Assembly: GCA_036245805.1 (NCBI GenBank)
Contig: BTRK01000004.1
Coordinates: 17,670,001-17,734,000 of the forward strand
Length of the DNA stretch: 64,000 nucleotides
From: Pristionchus mayeri
Taxonomy: Eukaryota > Nematoda > Chromadorea > Rhabditida > Neodiplogasteridae
Direction: 5' to 3'
Below are positions 34,201 to 45,024 of this stretch, in pieces. The translations under genes were made by a program, and so were the position numbers. Position 1 is the first letter of the stretch; each line of letters starts with the position of its first letter. Under the pieces are notes generated by a model. It was not told where the DNA came from and did not search any database. It saw only the letters and a list, made by a program, of their open reading frames with translations.

Positions 34201-36496
34201 TTTTGCATCGGACAGAGAATTCAATTCTGCATCGGCATGATTTTTTTCAGATTTTTCCCATTTGGTCAAGTTTGGTTTTTAAGCGAAAAACAGCGAAAAA
34301 GCGCAGGGCGCGCGTGTCATCGCTGCGTGGACAGGCGGTAACTCGTTTCATTTCGCATCCGGCAGTCCCGGGTTCGATTCCCCGTCGATGCGAACATGTT
34401 TTGACTCCATTCAATCAGAATTTAAGCATGATCCGAATGTTTTTAAGATTATGTACACTGATTTTATGATTAAAATTGTACACGTTTACGATTTGACAGA
34501 AAAAAATGAGAGAACTGCATGTAATGCAGATGGTCAAAACGTTTGAAACTTACAGACGAACTAGCAAAACATGTTCGCATCGACGGGGAATCGAACCCGG
34601 GACTGCCGGATGCGAAATGAAACGAGTTACCGCCTGTCCACGCAGCGATGACACGCGCGCCCTGCTCTTTTTCGCTGTTTTTCGCTTAAAAACCAAACTT
34701 GACCAAATGGGAACAATCTGAAAAAAAATCATGCTGATGCAGAATTGAATTCTCTGTCCGATGCAAAAGTTTGGTTTGAGTCTGCTTCGAACTGTTAAAG
34801 TTATGGAGCGAAAACTGCTGAGAGGTCGTAGTTTGATCTACCGGAAAATCGATCAGGTGAGTGATAGAACGGAATAAGTGATGTCTACAGGCCAAATTTT
34901 ATCTCGATTAGTTCATTTTGAACCCATTTTCAGGAGATCCGAAGTGAGATTCTCAAAAGTTTGCAGCGTGCTGCTGCTGTAGCTGATCGAGATGGGTTGC
35001 CGCACGCCCCAGAATCGGATTCAGAGGCACGGATTACCCCTAGATCTGCTAAAACCCCAAATTCGATTTTTCTGATTGCACCAGTGTTGTCCTTATTCTC
35101 TCGTGAGAGGCGTGATAAGCAATTATTTTATCTACGAAGTCCATTTCCCAACAATGCGTGCCATCTTGTCTGCACGTAACCTTCGGGGATCTTTCAGTCG
35201 TGTACTCCTGCTACGGTGGCCTTCTTCATTACTGTAGTCCTCGGAGCGTTCGCGGGCGGGCTGGGCGTCGTGCCGGCACTACTCATACTCATCAGGTATT
35301 CCTAGATTGGAAAAGGACACGATTGGACGATATTTAGAGAAACATTGTTCACATTGCAGTAGCGAAACATGTATACGCTTCAGGTACAGAAATTAGGCAA
35401 AAACGCAATGACACTGAATGAAGTATATTCATATTTATCCTGGCGTCAGGCACAATGGTCCTGCAGGAGGGTGACTTCAGTGTGGAGGGGATTAGGATCT
35501 TCGGTCTCAGAACGTCGTTAGGTCAAGGGATGGGATCTTCTTTGGCTTCTTTAGTCAACTGTAAGGACGATCTTGGCGGATCTCCGTTGAGCATTGAAGT
35601 AGATCATCCTGCCGCCAAACACCTGACTTACGCCGGTTAGGAACTCACACCGCAGACTTGAGCGGGGCGATTCTTGACGGTATATCACTCAAGACGATGG
35701 GAATCCGTAGACGATGGGAATCCGTCCTCTTGAAGTGTACCAAGTAGGCGATACTCTCCGGGTTGCCCAAGCTGACGGGAGAGGATTCCCCAAACTAGGT
35801 CGGAAAAGAGCGGGGTCAGGGACGACCGCCGATCAGGAGCGCTAGGATGGAGAATGGAAATGGAGATATTTATATTCGCTACTCCATCCTGAATGAAGTA
35901 GCGAATATAAATATCGTGGATCATATGAAGAATCTTGAAGGGCGGTTCCTCCCGCGACTCGCTCGGCCGCACTCGGCCTCAAGGGGTTTTTGATGGCACT
36001 ATTCGGTAAGCCCATTCCTTATTGATCATCATCATGTATACCAATGAGGAATTTGAATTGATTTGTCTTGTTCATTAACAATCACAGGTTTCTTGAAGGT
36101 TCGCTGCCATCTCCGATGATCTACGGGTTCATCGTCGATTCCTCCTGTCTCATCTGGGAATCTGCGTGTGATGGAGCGCGCGGCAGTTGCAGCCTCTACG
36201 ACCCTGCGGCATTGAGAGTGAGGTGAGTCAAGCATCGGAAAAACATGCACTCTGGCCACGGAACACTGCAAGCCGGCTTCGAAGAGCAGCTTCGAAGAGA
36301 GGGCATGAATCCGAAGAGAACTCGAATTGCCCATTCTAATTGCAGGTTGCACGCTGTCTACGTCGTGCTCCGATTTGTTGCCCTCATCTTCGATGTCCTC
36401 ATCTACAGAGAAGCCGAAGCAATAGACATTTTTGAGGAGGACGAAACAGTGGAAACAGATTCAACTACGGTAGCACAACACACAACTGATCGATAA
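28243..36496 (+). CDS. OATP/SLCO-family organic anion transporter
   Basis: About 20 exons, including 28243-28318, 28365-28432, 28478-28571, 28857-28971, 29430-29580, 31087-31170, 33312-33392, 33575-33649, 35200-35301, 36087-36225 and 36345-36496. Family landmarks are SMGGMYIISAVQSIEKQF (TM1), GNRARWIG, TIPWSLGIPLIDDNV, LGPISGFLVAS, DQSWIGAWWLGF and ISSKIYVYAVAARVLDIMAF. A Cys-rich Kazal-like loop (SADCACDGAKLYPVCDE, FFSPCYAGCREANK, EFSSCSCAAGS) precedes TM9. RSAALGLKGFL and GFIVDSSCLIWESACDG close the last TMs. The cytosolic tail is IDIFEEDETVETD. Twelve TMs are expected; the product would import amphipathic organic anions at a plasma membrane. One junction is odd: the exon starting at 28658 is preceded by GG rather than AG. 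Introns hold a SINE and a large foldback. Confidence 0.88.
29135..29331. repeat. TIR element with internal GGATGAGAACC repeats
   Basis: Terminal inverted repeats of about 65-70 bp (29135-29203 and 29265-29331). Each contains three copies of a GGATGAGAACC-like unit spaced 14-18 bases apart. It lies in an intron of the transporter gene. A solitary end of the same type (GTTCTCATCCGACTCAGTGC) occurs at 63043-63062. Confidence 0.85.
32619..32900 (-). mobile_element. tRNA-derived SINE, copy 2, with 18-bp target duplication
   Basis: The minus-strand head has A box TGGCGCAGTGGTA and B box GAGTTCGATCC, then a body, then a (TTTACC)n tail at 32620-32645. The direct repeat ATTGAAGAATTCGGAAAA is perfect on both sides (32601-32618 and 32901-32918), a textbook target-primed insertion. 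It is in an intron of the OATP gene, antisense to it. Confidence 0.95.
33845..35115. repeat. 1.3-kb foldback with tRNA-like sequence in the arms
   Basis: Arms 33845-34402 and 34564-35115, spacer about 160 bases. The outer ends read CCTCTCACGAGAGAAT and its inverse, like the foldback at 9095-9854. Near the inner end each arm has a tRNA-like stretch (34318-34392 and its mirror 34575-34652) with B box GGTTCGATTCC and acceptor bases that pair at five of seven positions. It occupies an intron of the transporter gene. Confidence 0.92.
35865..35915. repeat. Short hairpin in OATP intron
   Basis: A 19-bp stem, GATATTTATATTCGCTACT paired with its inverse, around a 13-base loop, shortly before the penultimate exons. 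Confidence 0.75.
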
Positions 36497-36499
36497 ACG

Positions 36500-37241
36500 T
36501 ATTTTTCATAATTATCATTCACGGTCTCCCTAGAATAGGTTTCGCTCGGTGCGAATTGCACTGAGAACTTGAAGTTATTTTGATTCAATTACTTCCTTCT
36601 CGTGAGAAGAAAGTGAAACGTATTGAGTTCTTATGTGCTCGATGATTTCTCGAAACGTCTGGCACTCAATCCCAGAAAAAAATGTGATCGAGATCACTCC
36701 TAAATTTTAAGAAATAAAAAGTTTTTCCTCGCGCCAAATCCTTTCGGGTCAAAGTTTTTTTGCATTGTGATGAATACAAAAATAAGTTGAGCATCTATCT
36801 ATTACGGGTAGCAAAATGCAAATCCAACGAGACCAATTAGTTCTTCAGCATGCTTACTCCGTCATTGTTTATGGGCAACGCTCTGCAATACTCTTTCAGC
36901 CGTTTGCAAGCATTATTGTGAGTGGGATGCTGGCTCATACAATGTATTCCGGATGGCTGATGTTGTAAAATATGTTTTTCCATCCAAGAGATGTGCCCCG
37001 TGTCAGAGAAACACAGCAAACCAGCATAATATCCAGATGTCAGATTTTTGATTTCTACTCGCTCAGAGGTAAAAATACGGCACAAAATACTCCTTGATTC
37101 ACTATTTTCAATTCGTTCCTGTAAAGGGGGTAAGCAATGAATGTTGACTAAAGTGGTTTCCACGTATACAGCTATGGTCAATATGTTTAGCCAAATCTTG
37201 GATGAATCGCCTTTATTTTCTTCTGATCGCGTTGTTGCCGC
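36500..37241. other. Intergenic between transporter and receptor
   Basis: A polyadenylation signal for the transporter is likely at AAATAAAAAG near 36712. Otherwise no gene was recognised. Confidence 0.5.
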
Positions 37242-38037
37242 ATGGCCAACTTCTCCCTCCATCCCCTCTGGCTGACTGCGATGCCCTTGTATCAACACGT
37301 CGTCGGCATCTGCACGTTTTCTCAGCCGTCGTCTTCTATCTGATTCTGACGAAGACGCCGCAACGAGCCAAGCCTTTCGCCAGGTACCTTATGCTCTTAC
37401 AGGCAAGTGTCAGCACATCAAACCGATCGAATATTGTTGCCAAGGCATCAATCACTTTTACCGACTTCAACTTCGGGTTTCTCCTGACTCCCACAATGTT
37501 GTTTCCTGTGCCTGCGGGTCTCTGTAACGGCATTCTGTGCTCTGTATTTGGATTGAGTGGACACATCCGAATAGTGGGATGAAAAGAAAAAAAAGGAAAA
37601 GCAAAGGGATCCTTTAGGTTGTCATGTTCTTCTCAATTACTTTTGTGGGAATATCGATAACATATTGCTTCCACTTCAGATTTGTCTCTAGTTTTCCCAT
37701 TCTTGGCCAACATTCACGTCAAGTTCGTTGCCATCTCTTGTAAATTCCTTGTTTGCATATTTCAGGCTTCTCGTCATTCGGTTTTTCGAGTTTTTGTATT
37801 TATTATGTACACAATTCCGTGCTTCCTGGTAATTGGACTTCACAGAAATTTGGCAGTAGCTCCACTCTTCGTGAAGAATGTGAGAATGTGATGATAAGCC
37901 TAATTAAAGATGATCTTCAGAGTTATCATTCGCTATATTATTTGTTCGAGGATCCTAAGACTCATGTATTTGCCTATGATTTATCCTTGCATCCAGAGTA
38001 TGTATTCATAGTAGTCGCGTCCAACGACACCAGTTGA
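37242..38037 (+). pseudogene. Str-superfamily (Srh/Sri-like) chemoreceptor, copy 1, truncated
   Basis: Exon 1 (ATG 37242) encodes MANFSLHPLWLTAMPLYQHV but shifts frame before FSAVVFYLILTKTPQRAKPF, where copies 2 and 3 stay in frame. It then has a GC donor (37403). Later exons encode ITFTDFNFGFLLTPTMLFPV, VVMFFSITFVGISITYCFHF, HSVFRVFVFIMYTIPCFLVI and SYHSLYYLFEDPKTHVFAYD. The exons for TM5 to TM7 that copies 2 and 3 possess are missing. It is followed at once by a relic of the transporter tail, so the 3' half was lost in a rearrangement. Confidence 0.8.
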
Positions 38038-38054
38038 TTAAATTCGATGTCCAT

Positions 38055-38140
38055 GTACCGAGAAACAGACGCCATAGACATTTTTGAGAAGGATCAACAA
38101 TTAAGTATCGACTACGGTAGAATCGAAACACCACTGATTG
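38055..38140 (+). pseudogene. Relic copy of the OATP last exon
   Basis: The sequence encodes YRETDAIDIFEKD, against YREAEAIDIFEED in the intact transporter (36402-36440), and stays alignable at the DNA level for about 70 bases (ATAGACATTTTTGAG in both). No other transporter exon lies nearby. Confidence 0.8.
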
Positions 38141-38361
38141 TCAAATGTTGTTTTATTGAATTTTTAGGCTATATTGGTTTGGAATACCTGATATGAATCG
38201 CTTATTTGGTCTTACTTTATAGTAAGAACTATGCCAAGACGTAACCAGAAATGTAAATATGTTTCGTTACTCTTTAGATGACGCTTGGTTATTATTATTA
38301 TTATTATTGTGTAACTTTCTGGTCTATTCATATATCGCAATCCATCTGCCTCCACATAGTT

Positions 38362-41300
38362 CGTATATAAGAATATGAGAGACTATCTGAGAGAACTAAG
38401 CAATACTGCCTATATGCCGTACAACGAAAAATAAAGTTCCGATTTTAAGATCTCCCTAGGGGTAACTTTTCACGTTGAGTTCAAAAATCGACCTTAGAAA
38501 CCCGTATCTCTCCCCTCATTTCCTGTGGCACGCCTCAACGGCGAGGTCAGTTTTTGTAAATCGTGAACGGCTACTCCAAACCTCCTGCATATGTAGTAAT
38601 TCTGAAAGATCTCGATGAGATAAGCATTTTTACTGTTGGAAGTGAAAGCTAGCTCATCTGTGAAAAAAATTATGGCAAATATTAAGAAAAAAATTATGAC
38701 CAAATTGCCGCCCTGAAAAATTTTCCGGTAAAAGGTACAAAATAAACTCTTTAATTCGATTACTCGTTCAAAATTACCCCTAGGTGCAAAATTTCGTTTT
38801 GATCGGCTTGGACATATGCATTGCTTTTAACCTCCGAACAATGCAGAATCATCGATTTTAGCATCTTCAGAGCGACGAATTTTTTTGAAATGCCGTAATT
38901 GGCCCTCAGAATTATTTATAATTTCCAAATAACTTCTGTTGTGAATATTAAAATGCCTTTGAGCGCATCAAAACTTATAATTTTCTCACTACGATCGTGC
39001 AAATTGACCAACAGGTCAAAATTTTCAAATTGGAAATACTGCTTCAATTTAAGCTTGTATCACCTCGTAACGTTGTAAAACACTCGCATACAATGAAGTA
39101 CAGTTGTGAGGTACCAGGTTAACGGTATTTATGGCCAAATTTAAAAATATGTTTTTTTCATGTCGCGTTGAGGATGTTGACTTTTCGAAACATCCCAAAT
39201 GTTACTCTACTGTTTATTCATTTTCGCGAACTTTATGTTGTCCTTTTAAAAATATAATTTAAGATCAGTCATACATGTTGCATGTAAGCGCGCTTACGCA
39301 TTAGAGATCTCGTTCGAAGAAATAATTGACCATTTTTACGCAGGCCACTATTGAGAACGACTCTCCCAAAGGTCAGTATAACACAAAAAATTGGTTTAAG
39401 ACAATACTATCAATATATTTTAAGAAAAGTCAAGTGTTAAAACAAGTAGAAATAAGCATCCGAGTGACCATTCGGATGTTTCGAAAAGTCAACATCCTCA
39501 ACGCGACTTGAAAAAAACATATTTTTAAATTTGGCCATAAATACCGTTAACCTGGTACCTCACAACTGTACTTCATTGTATGCGAGTGTTTTACAACGTT
39601 ACGAGGTGATACAAGCTTAACACAGGTATCATGAGTCAGTGGATGGAAAAACCAACCTCCGGGAACAATTTCCAACTTATATTTTTTGTTCGAATTCATA
39701 TTATGGTTGTAGCATATAGTAGAGCCAAGTTCTTGAAATTTCTAGGTCACAGGCCCCAGAACCGTCATTTAGGAATTTTCCGGTTTTATACCCGGCTCTA
39801 CCTTATATCAGCTCCCAGATGTGCTAGAGATGCGTTTTTGTGCTCAAAATATGCGGAAAAATCAGATGAACAAATTTCATGTTGAAAGTGAAACCGTAGG
39901 ACGCCAAGTTCCGAAAATATGAACGAAAATCTGAAATTCCATGTACAAATAAAATCATACCATCTCGGGGAGCCGGAAACAAAGTGATTTTTATTGCAGA
40001 TTATGGAAGTTTAACTCGATACTTGTATAGGAAAAATGAGTAGTCGGCACTTTTAGGGTGGCCCCTTTCCGCAGTATGGCTCCGAAGTTTGAACACATGA
40101 GATGTCAAATTTTCAAAATTTCTCATCTCGGAAGATTAATCATTTCAATCGATCAGTTCAACCAATTTATAACATTTAGCGATCAAAGAAGTTAGATCAT
40201 GTTGAAAGAACACGAAATTTCAGCACTTCCAAAAAATCTATTTTCCAGGGTTCATTATGGCCAACTTCGCGCTCTTCCAGCTCACGATTTAGCCTTCCCT
40301 GAAAATGATCACTAATAGTTCTCTATATACATATACATTTCACCATCATGAACACATTCTGCAACTATTGGCTCTCCAAAATGTTCCTGGCCCGTGATTT
40401 CAATTCTCGAACGTGACGGAATCCGTTGTTATAAATTCAAAATAATTATTTTTTGACTTCATGGTAATGAATCTCGGCTGTTTTCGATCACTAAAAATCA
40501 TTTTGAAATTAAGAGAGATGAACATTCATAGAATTGCGGCCCTTTTCAAGGGCGTTCAAAAATTCAAAATTTCAATGTTCACAAATTTCATTTATTTACA
40601 AATGATCTCCATGTCGGCATTATCAGTGTTGTCTATCTCAGATGCTCTAAAAATGATTTTTAGTGATCGAAAAGAGCCGAGATTCATTACCATTTAGTCA
40701 AAAAATAATTATTTTGAATTTATAACAACGCGATCCGTCAAGTTCGAGAATTGAAATCACGGGCCAGGAACACGTTGGAGAGCCAATAGTTGCAGAATAT
40801 GTTCATGATTGTGACATGTATTGAGAACTACTAGTGGTCGTTTTCAGGGGGGCTAAATCGTGAGCTGGAGGAGCTCGAAGTTGGCCATAATGAAGCCTTG
40901 AAAATCGAATTTTTGGAAGTGTTGAAATTTCGTGTTATTTCAACATGATCTAACTTCTTTGATCGAGAAATGTTATAAATTGGTTGAACTGATCGAGTGC
41001 AATGATTAATATGCGAGATGAAAAATTCAAAATTTGACATCTCATGTGTTCGAACTTTGGAGCCATACTGCGGAAAGGGGCCACCCTAAAAGTGCCGACA
41101 TTTTTCCTATACAAGTATCGAGTTAAACTTCCATAATCTGCAATAAAAATCACTTTGTTTCCGGCTCCCCGAGATGGTATGATTTTATTTGTACATGGAA
41201 TTTCAGATTTTCGTTCATATTTTCGGAACTTGGTGTCCCACGGTTTCACTTTCAACATGAAAGTTGTTCATCTGATTTTTCCGCATATTTTGAGCACAAA

Positions 41301-42195
41301 ACCGCATCTCTAGCACATCTGGGAGCTGATATAAGGTAGAGCCGGGTATAAAACCGGAAAATTCCTAAATGACGGTTCTGGGGCCTGTGACCTAGAAATT
41401 TCAAGAAGTTGGCTCTAGTATATGCTACAACCATAATATGAATTCGAACAAAAAATAAAAGTTGGAAATTGTTCCCACATACCTCCACTGACTGGTGATA
41501 CCCGTGTTAAATTGAAGCAGTATTTCCAATTTGAAAATTTTGATCTGTTGGTCATTTTGCACGATCGTAGTGACAAAATTATAAGTTTTGATGCGCTCAA
41601 AGGCATTTTAATATTCACAACAGAAGTTATTTGGAAATTATAAATCATTCTGAGGGCCAATTACGGCATTTCAAAAAAATTCGTCTCTCTGAAGATGCAA
41701 AAATCGATGATTCTGCATTGTTCGAAGGTTAAAAGCAATGCATATGTCCACGCCGATCAAAACGAAATTTTGCACCTAGGGGTAATTTTGAACGAGGAAT
41801 CGAATGAAAGAGTTTATTTTGTGCCTTTTAACGGAAAATTTTTCAGGGCGTCAATTTGTTCATATTTTTTTTCTTAATATTTGCCATAATTTTTTTCACA
41901 GATGAGCTAGCTTTTCACTTCCAACAGTAAAAATGCTTATCTCATCGAGATCTTTCAGAATTACTACATATGTAGGAGGTTTGGAGTAGCCGTTCACGAT
42001 TTACAAAAACTGACCTCGCAGTTGAGGCGTGCCACAGGAAATGAGGGGTGAGAGATGCGGCTTTCTAAGGTCGATTTTCGAACTCTACGTGAAAAGATAC
42101 CCATAGGGAGATCTTAAAATCAGAATTTTATTTTTCGTTGTACGGCCTATGGTGAATCCTCTCAGAGAGGCTCTCATATATTCTATAAATATAGT
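38362..42195. repeat. 3.8-kb foldback (element A)
   Basis: Outer arms 38362-39051 and about 41509-42195, inner arms 39618-40570 and about 40580-41508, meeting near 40570. The left arm is interrupted at 39052 by foldback B. Mirror-image pairs include GCCGTACAACGAAAAATAAA at 38416 with its inverse at 42127, and ATTTTTAGTGATCGAAA at 40658 with its inverse at 40483. It lies between receptor copies 1 and 2. No transposase frame was found. Confidence 0.93.
39052..39617. repeat. Foldback B, inserted in element A with TA duplication
   Basis: A palindrome of 566 bp ending AGCTTGTATCACC and inverse, arms about 39052-39207 and 39454-39617. TA lies on each side (39050-39051 and 39618-39619). The intact opposite arm of element A (near 41509) has a single TA at the same point, which shows the empty site. 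Confidence 0.95.
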
Positions 42196-42717
42196 GATTT
42201 TTACATTTTGTATCTTGCTTTTCGTTTTTTCCAGTAAAACATTACTTGTTGACTTAACTTATTTCTTGACTCCTGAAGATAAATTTTCGAATAATCGAGC
42301 AATACTAACATGTCTTTTGTTTTCTAAGCATCACATACTAGCATAAATATGCTTCTTACGTTTTTTATACATCGTTTTATTTCAATAGTTGTGAGAGAAA
42401 GAATGGGTGCACAAAAGCATCCGAGTTCCGAATTTATATGCTGTAAAATTAATTTAATTTTCAAGTCACTATAGTTACAAGGACACGGTTAATTGTAAAC
42501 GGAAACGAGAAAACAATCGAATTTGCCGTGGTAAAATACTCTTTGCGAACTCAAAGGTAGAATTTATGCATACGTGAAATACGGGAATGGTTGATGTAGT
42601 TACTTCCTGGAAACAGGATAATAGGCAATTACATGCTATCCAAAAGTGTTGTTCGCGTAAATACTCGATGAATGTATCAATGTTAATAGCGTCTTTCTCA
42701 GTTAATAACGATTTATC

Positions 42718-44910
42718 ATGGATAATATCACGCTCCATCCCGTATGGCTTACGGTGATGCCTCATTATCAACACGTCGTCGGCGTTGGTACTCACGCCTT
42801 TTCCGCAATCGCCTTCTATTTGATGCTAACGAAGACGCCGCAGAGAGCCAAACCGTTCGTCAAGTACCTCATGTTCGTGCAGGTAAGTAAACATTGGGAG
42901 TTTTTGATTTTAATAGTGGTATATTCTAATTCTCCAGATGGTGCACAAACTGTGTGCTCAAAATTAGTATCCGACTTCAAATACAATACCAGCTCTAAAA
43001 TGATATACCCACGTTAATACACGGTATCTAGCGAATATGATATGACTATCAAGGCATCACTCTCACCGACTTCAATTTCGGGTTTCTCGAAGCTCCTATT
43101 GCTTTGTTTCCCGTGCCTGGCGGTTTCTGCAACGGCATTCTCTGCACTTGGTTTGGCCTGACTGCACACACCGGAATAGTTGGATGAAGACCGATAAGGG
43201 AGTTATGACGATGTTTCAGACATTGACGTTCTTCTCAGTGGCGTTTGTGGGAATATCAATCATATATTGCTATCACTTCCGATATCTGTCCATTGTTCAA
43301 ATTCTTGGTCAAGATTCATTTACAGTTCGTTGACCTCACAGAGATAACCCATTGTCCTCACGTTTCAGGCAAGGCGTCATAATATTTTCCGAGTTATTGT
43401 CTTGATTATTTACACAATTCCCTGCTGCATGTTAATTGGACTCTATCCAAATTTGACAGGAGGTCCACTCTTTGTGAAGAACGTGTAATGATCTCGATAT
43501 TCTTAGTTTGTATAATTATCTTCAGAACTTTCCTTCGCTTTTCTATTTGTTTGAAAATGATGACTACCATGCATTCGCGTATGACTTTGCAATGCACCCG
43601 GAATACGTAAACACCGTTATCGCGTCAACAATATTCGTGAGTGATTTCTTAATTTGACCATAAATTGCACACTAAGGAAGTAAAAACGCGGTTAATACAC
43701 GCTTCAGGCTTATGATGGTGATTTTAGATTATGATCCTCACTATTGTAATCAGTGGATATTACGTTTTCCGTGCATTATTTTTATTGTCTCAGCAGGTTT
43801 GCACTGGGTCTTTCTTTTCAAACAACCACATTCATATGATACTCCGAAGGGTACTCTAGGTTGTAGTAACCTTAGAACAGGGACAATATCAATGACTGAG
43901 AGAAGTGGAAGACGGAGTTACCTATATTGCTCAGATGAGATATCGAATAAACAAGGGGATTAGCTGATTCAACTCTATTAAGGTAACACAAAACAAGTTG
44001 GAGGAGAGGGAGAATGGATGCGGTTTGCTCAATGCTCACTGGGATGAATAGTGTTGTGAAACATTCAGGGGAAGAAGGGAGATTGCAATACAGGGTAGAT
44101 CAATAGGGCTAGAGAAAGACACCAGGCCAATCCTGCTCGCACAAACACATGATCGGCACGTACAATCGCATGTGAAAGAACTTTTCGTATGAGTTGACCT
44201 CGGGAAAAAAAGCTTGTATTTATGAATTTAGATTGATCGGGTATTTAGTATGAACTTAAAAGTTGCTCGTGTGGCATTCAATTTATTTTAAAAATATATA
44301 ATGCCCATTATTATTCAGAGTGTCGTCAGCGATAAAACGAAGCTTGTCCAACGGCAGTTGTTGATGCAATTAATAGTTCAGGTTTGAGCAAATATATACA
44401 GTCAAATATAAATAAATATACAGTCTTAAATAAAATGGTTGCAAGAAAATACTGACACTTGTGATCATTGTACACATTCTTAAAGGATATTTTTGCGGTT
44501 TTCTAACGAAATTATTGTACTTTCAATTTTGACAGTATTCATTCTTTCAGACCTTTGTCCCTGTGACGATTCAGTTGCTTCCGCTTTTCATTTACTCTTA
44601 TTCTATCTTAATGACGGCTTTGGATCCGAGTAAGCTGGACAATAGATGCGTGCTAACCAAGAACAGTTCCAACAATTCAGACGTTTCGAATGTAATTTTT
44701 TGCTTTCAACTCACCCACGCTTTCGTACACTCTGCCATATTGATACTAACCACTCCGAGCTACCGAGAACCCTTCATATTGTAAGCTCAGCATGTTAAAC
44801 GAGCCTAAACTGCTTGTTTTAAGTTGGAAGAAGAATCAGCAGCACGATTCTTCGCCTGCGCCTCGAACGATCAAAGTGTCGCAGAAGCAGTCGCGGATTT
44901 TCACACATAG
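42718..44910 (+). pseudogene. Str-superfamily chemoreceptor, copy 2, frame broken
   Basis: Exon 1 (42718-42881) encodes MDNITLHPVWLTVMPHYQHV and FSAIAFYLMLTKTPQRAKPF. The second exon starts GCATCACTCTCACC, four bases shorter than in copy 3, so ITLTDFNFGFLEAPIALFPV is out of phase. Later exons encode FFSVAFVGISIIYCYHFRYL, FRVIVLIIYTIPCCMLIG, PSLFYLFENDDYHAFAYDF, MILTIVISGYYVFRALFLLS, VQRQLLMQLIVQ, FVPVTIQLLPLFIYSYSILM, and NVIFCFQLTHAFVHSAILIL with TTPSYREPFI. The tail has TILRLRLER. All seven TMs are represented. A large foldback follows the tail exon. Confidence 0.75.
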
Positions 44911-45024
44911 TTCCTATTAGATAGCTCGCCTCGCCTTTAGCTATGTTTTGAGAGTTCGATAAAAGAAGATATAACTACTCCCGGAATAACCTTATCACTG
45001 AATCTAAGTTTCACATTCAAACAT

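Noticed and set aside
34318..34652. Functional tRNA genes in the 34-kb foldback
   Set aside because: The acceptor stem has two mismatches, the T stem one, and no anticodon stem of five pairs can be drawn.
41252..41488. ORFs RIHIMVVAY-RA and LKFLGHRPQNRHLGIFRFYT at 39.6 and 41.3 kb as a receptor-like gene pair
   Set aside because: Mirror images in the arms of element A.
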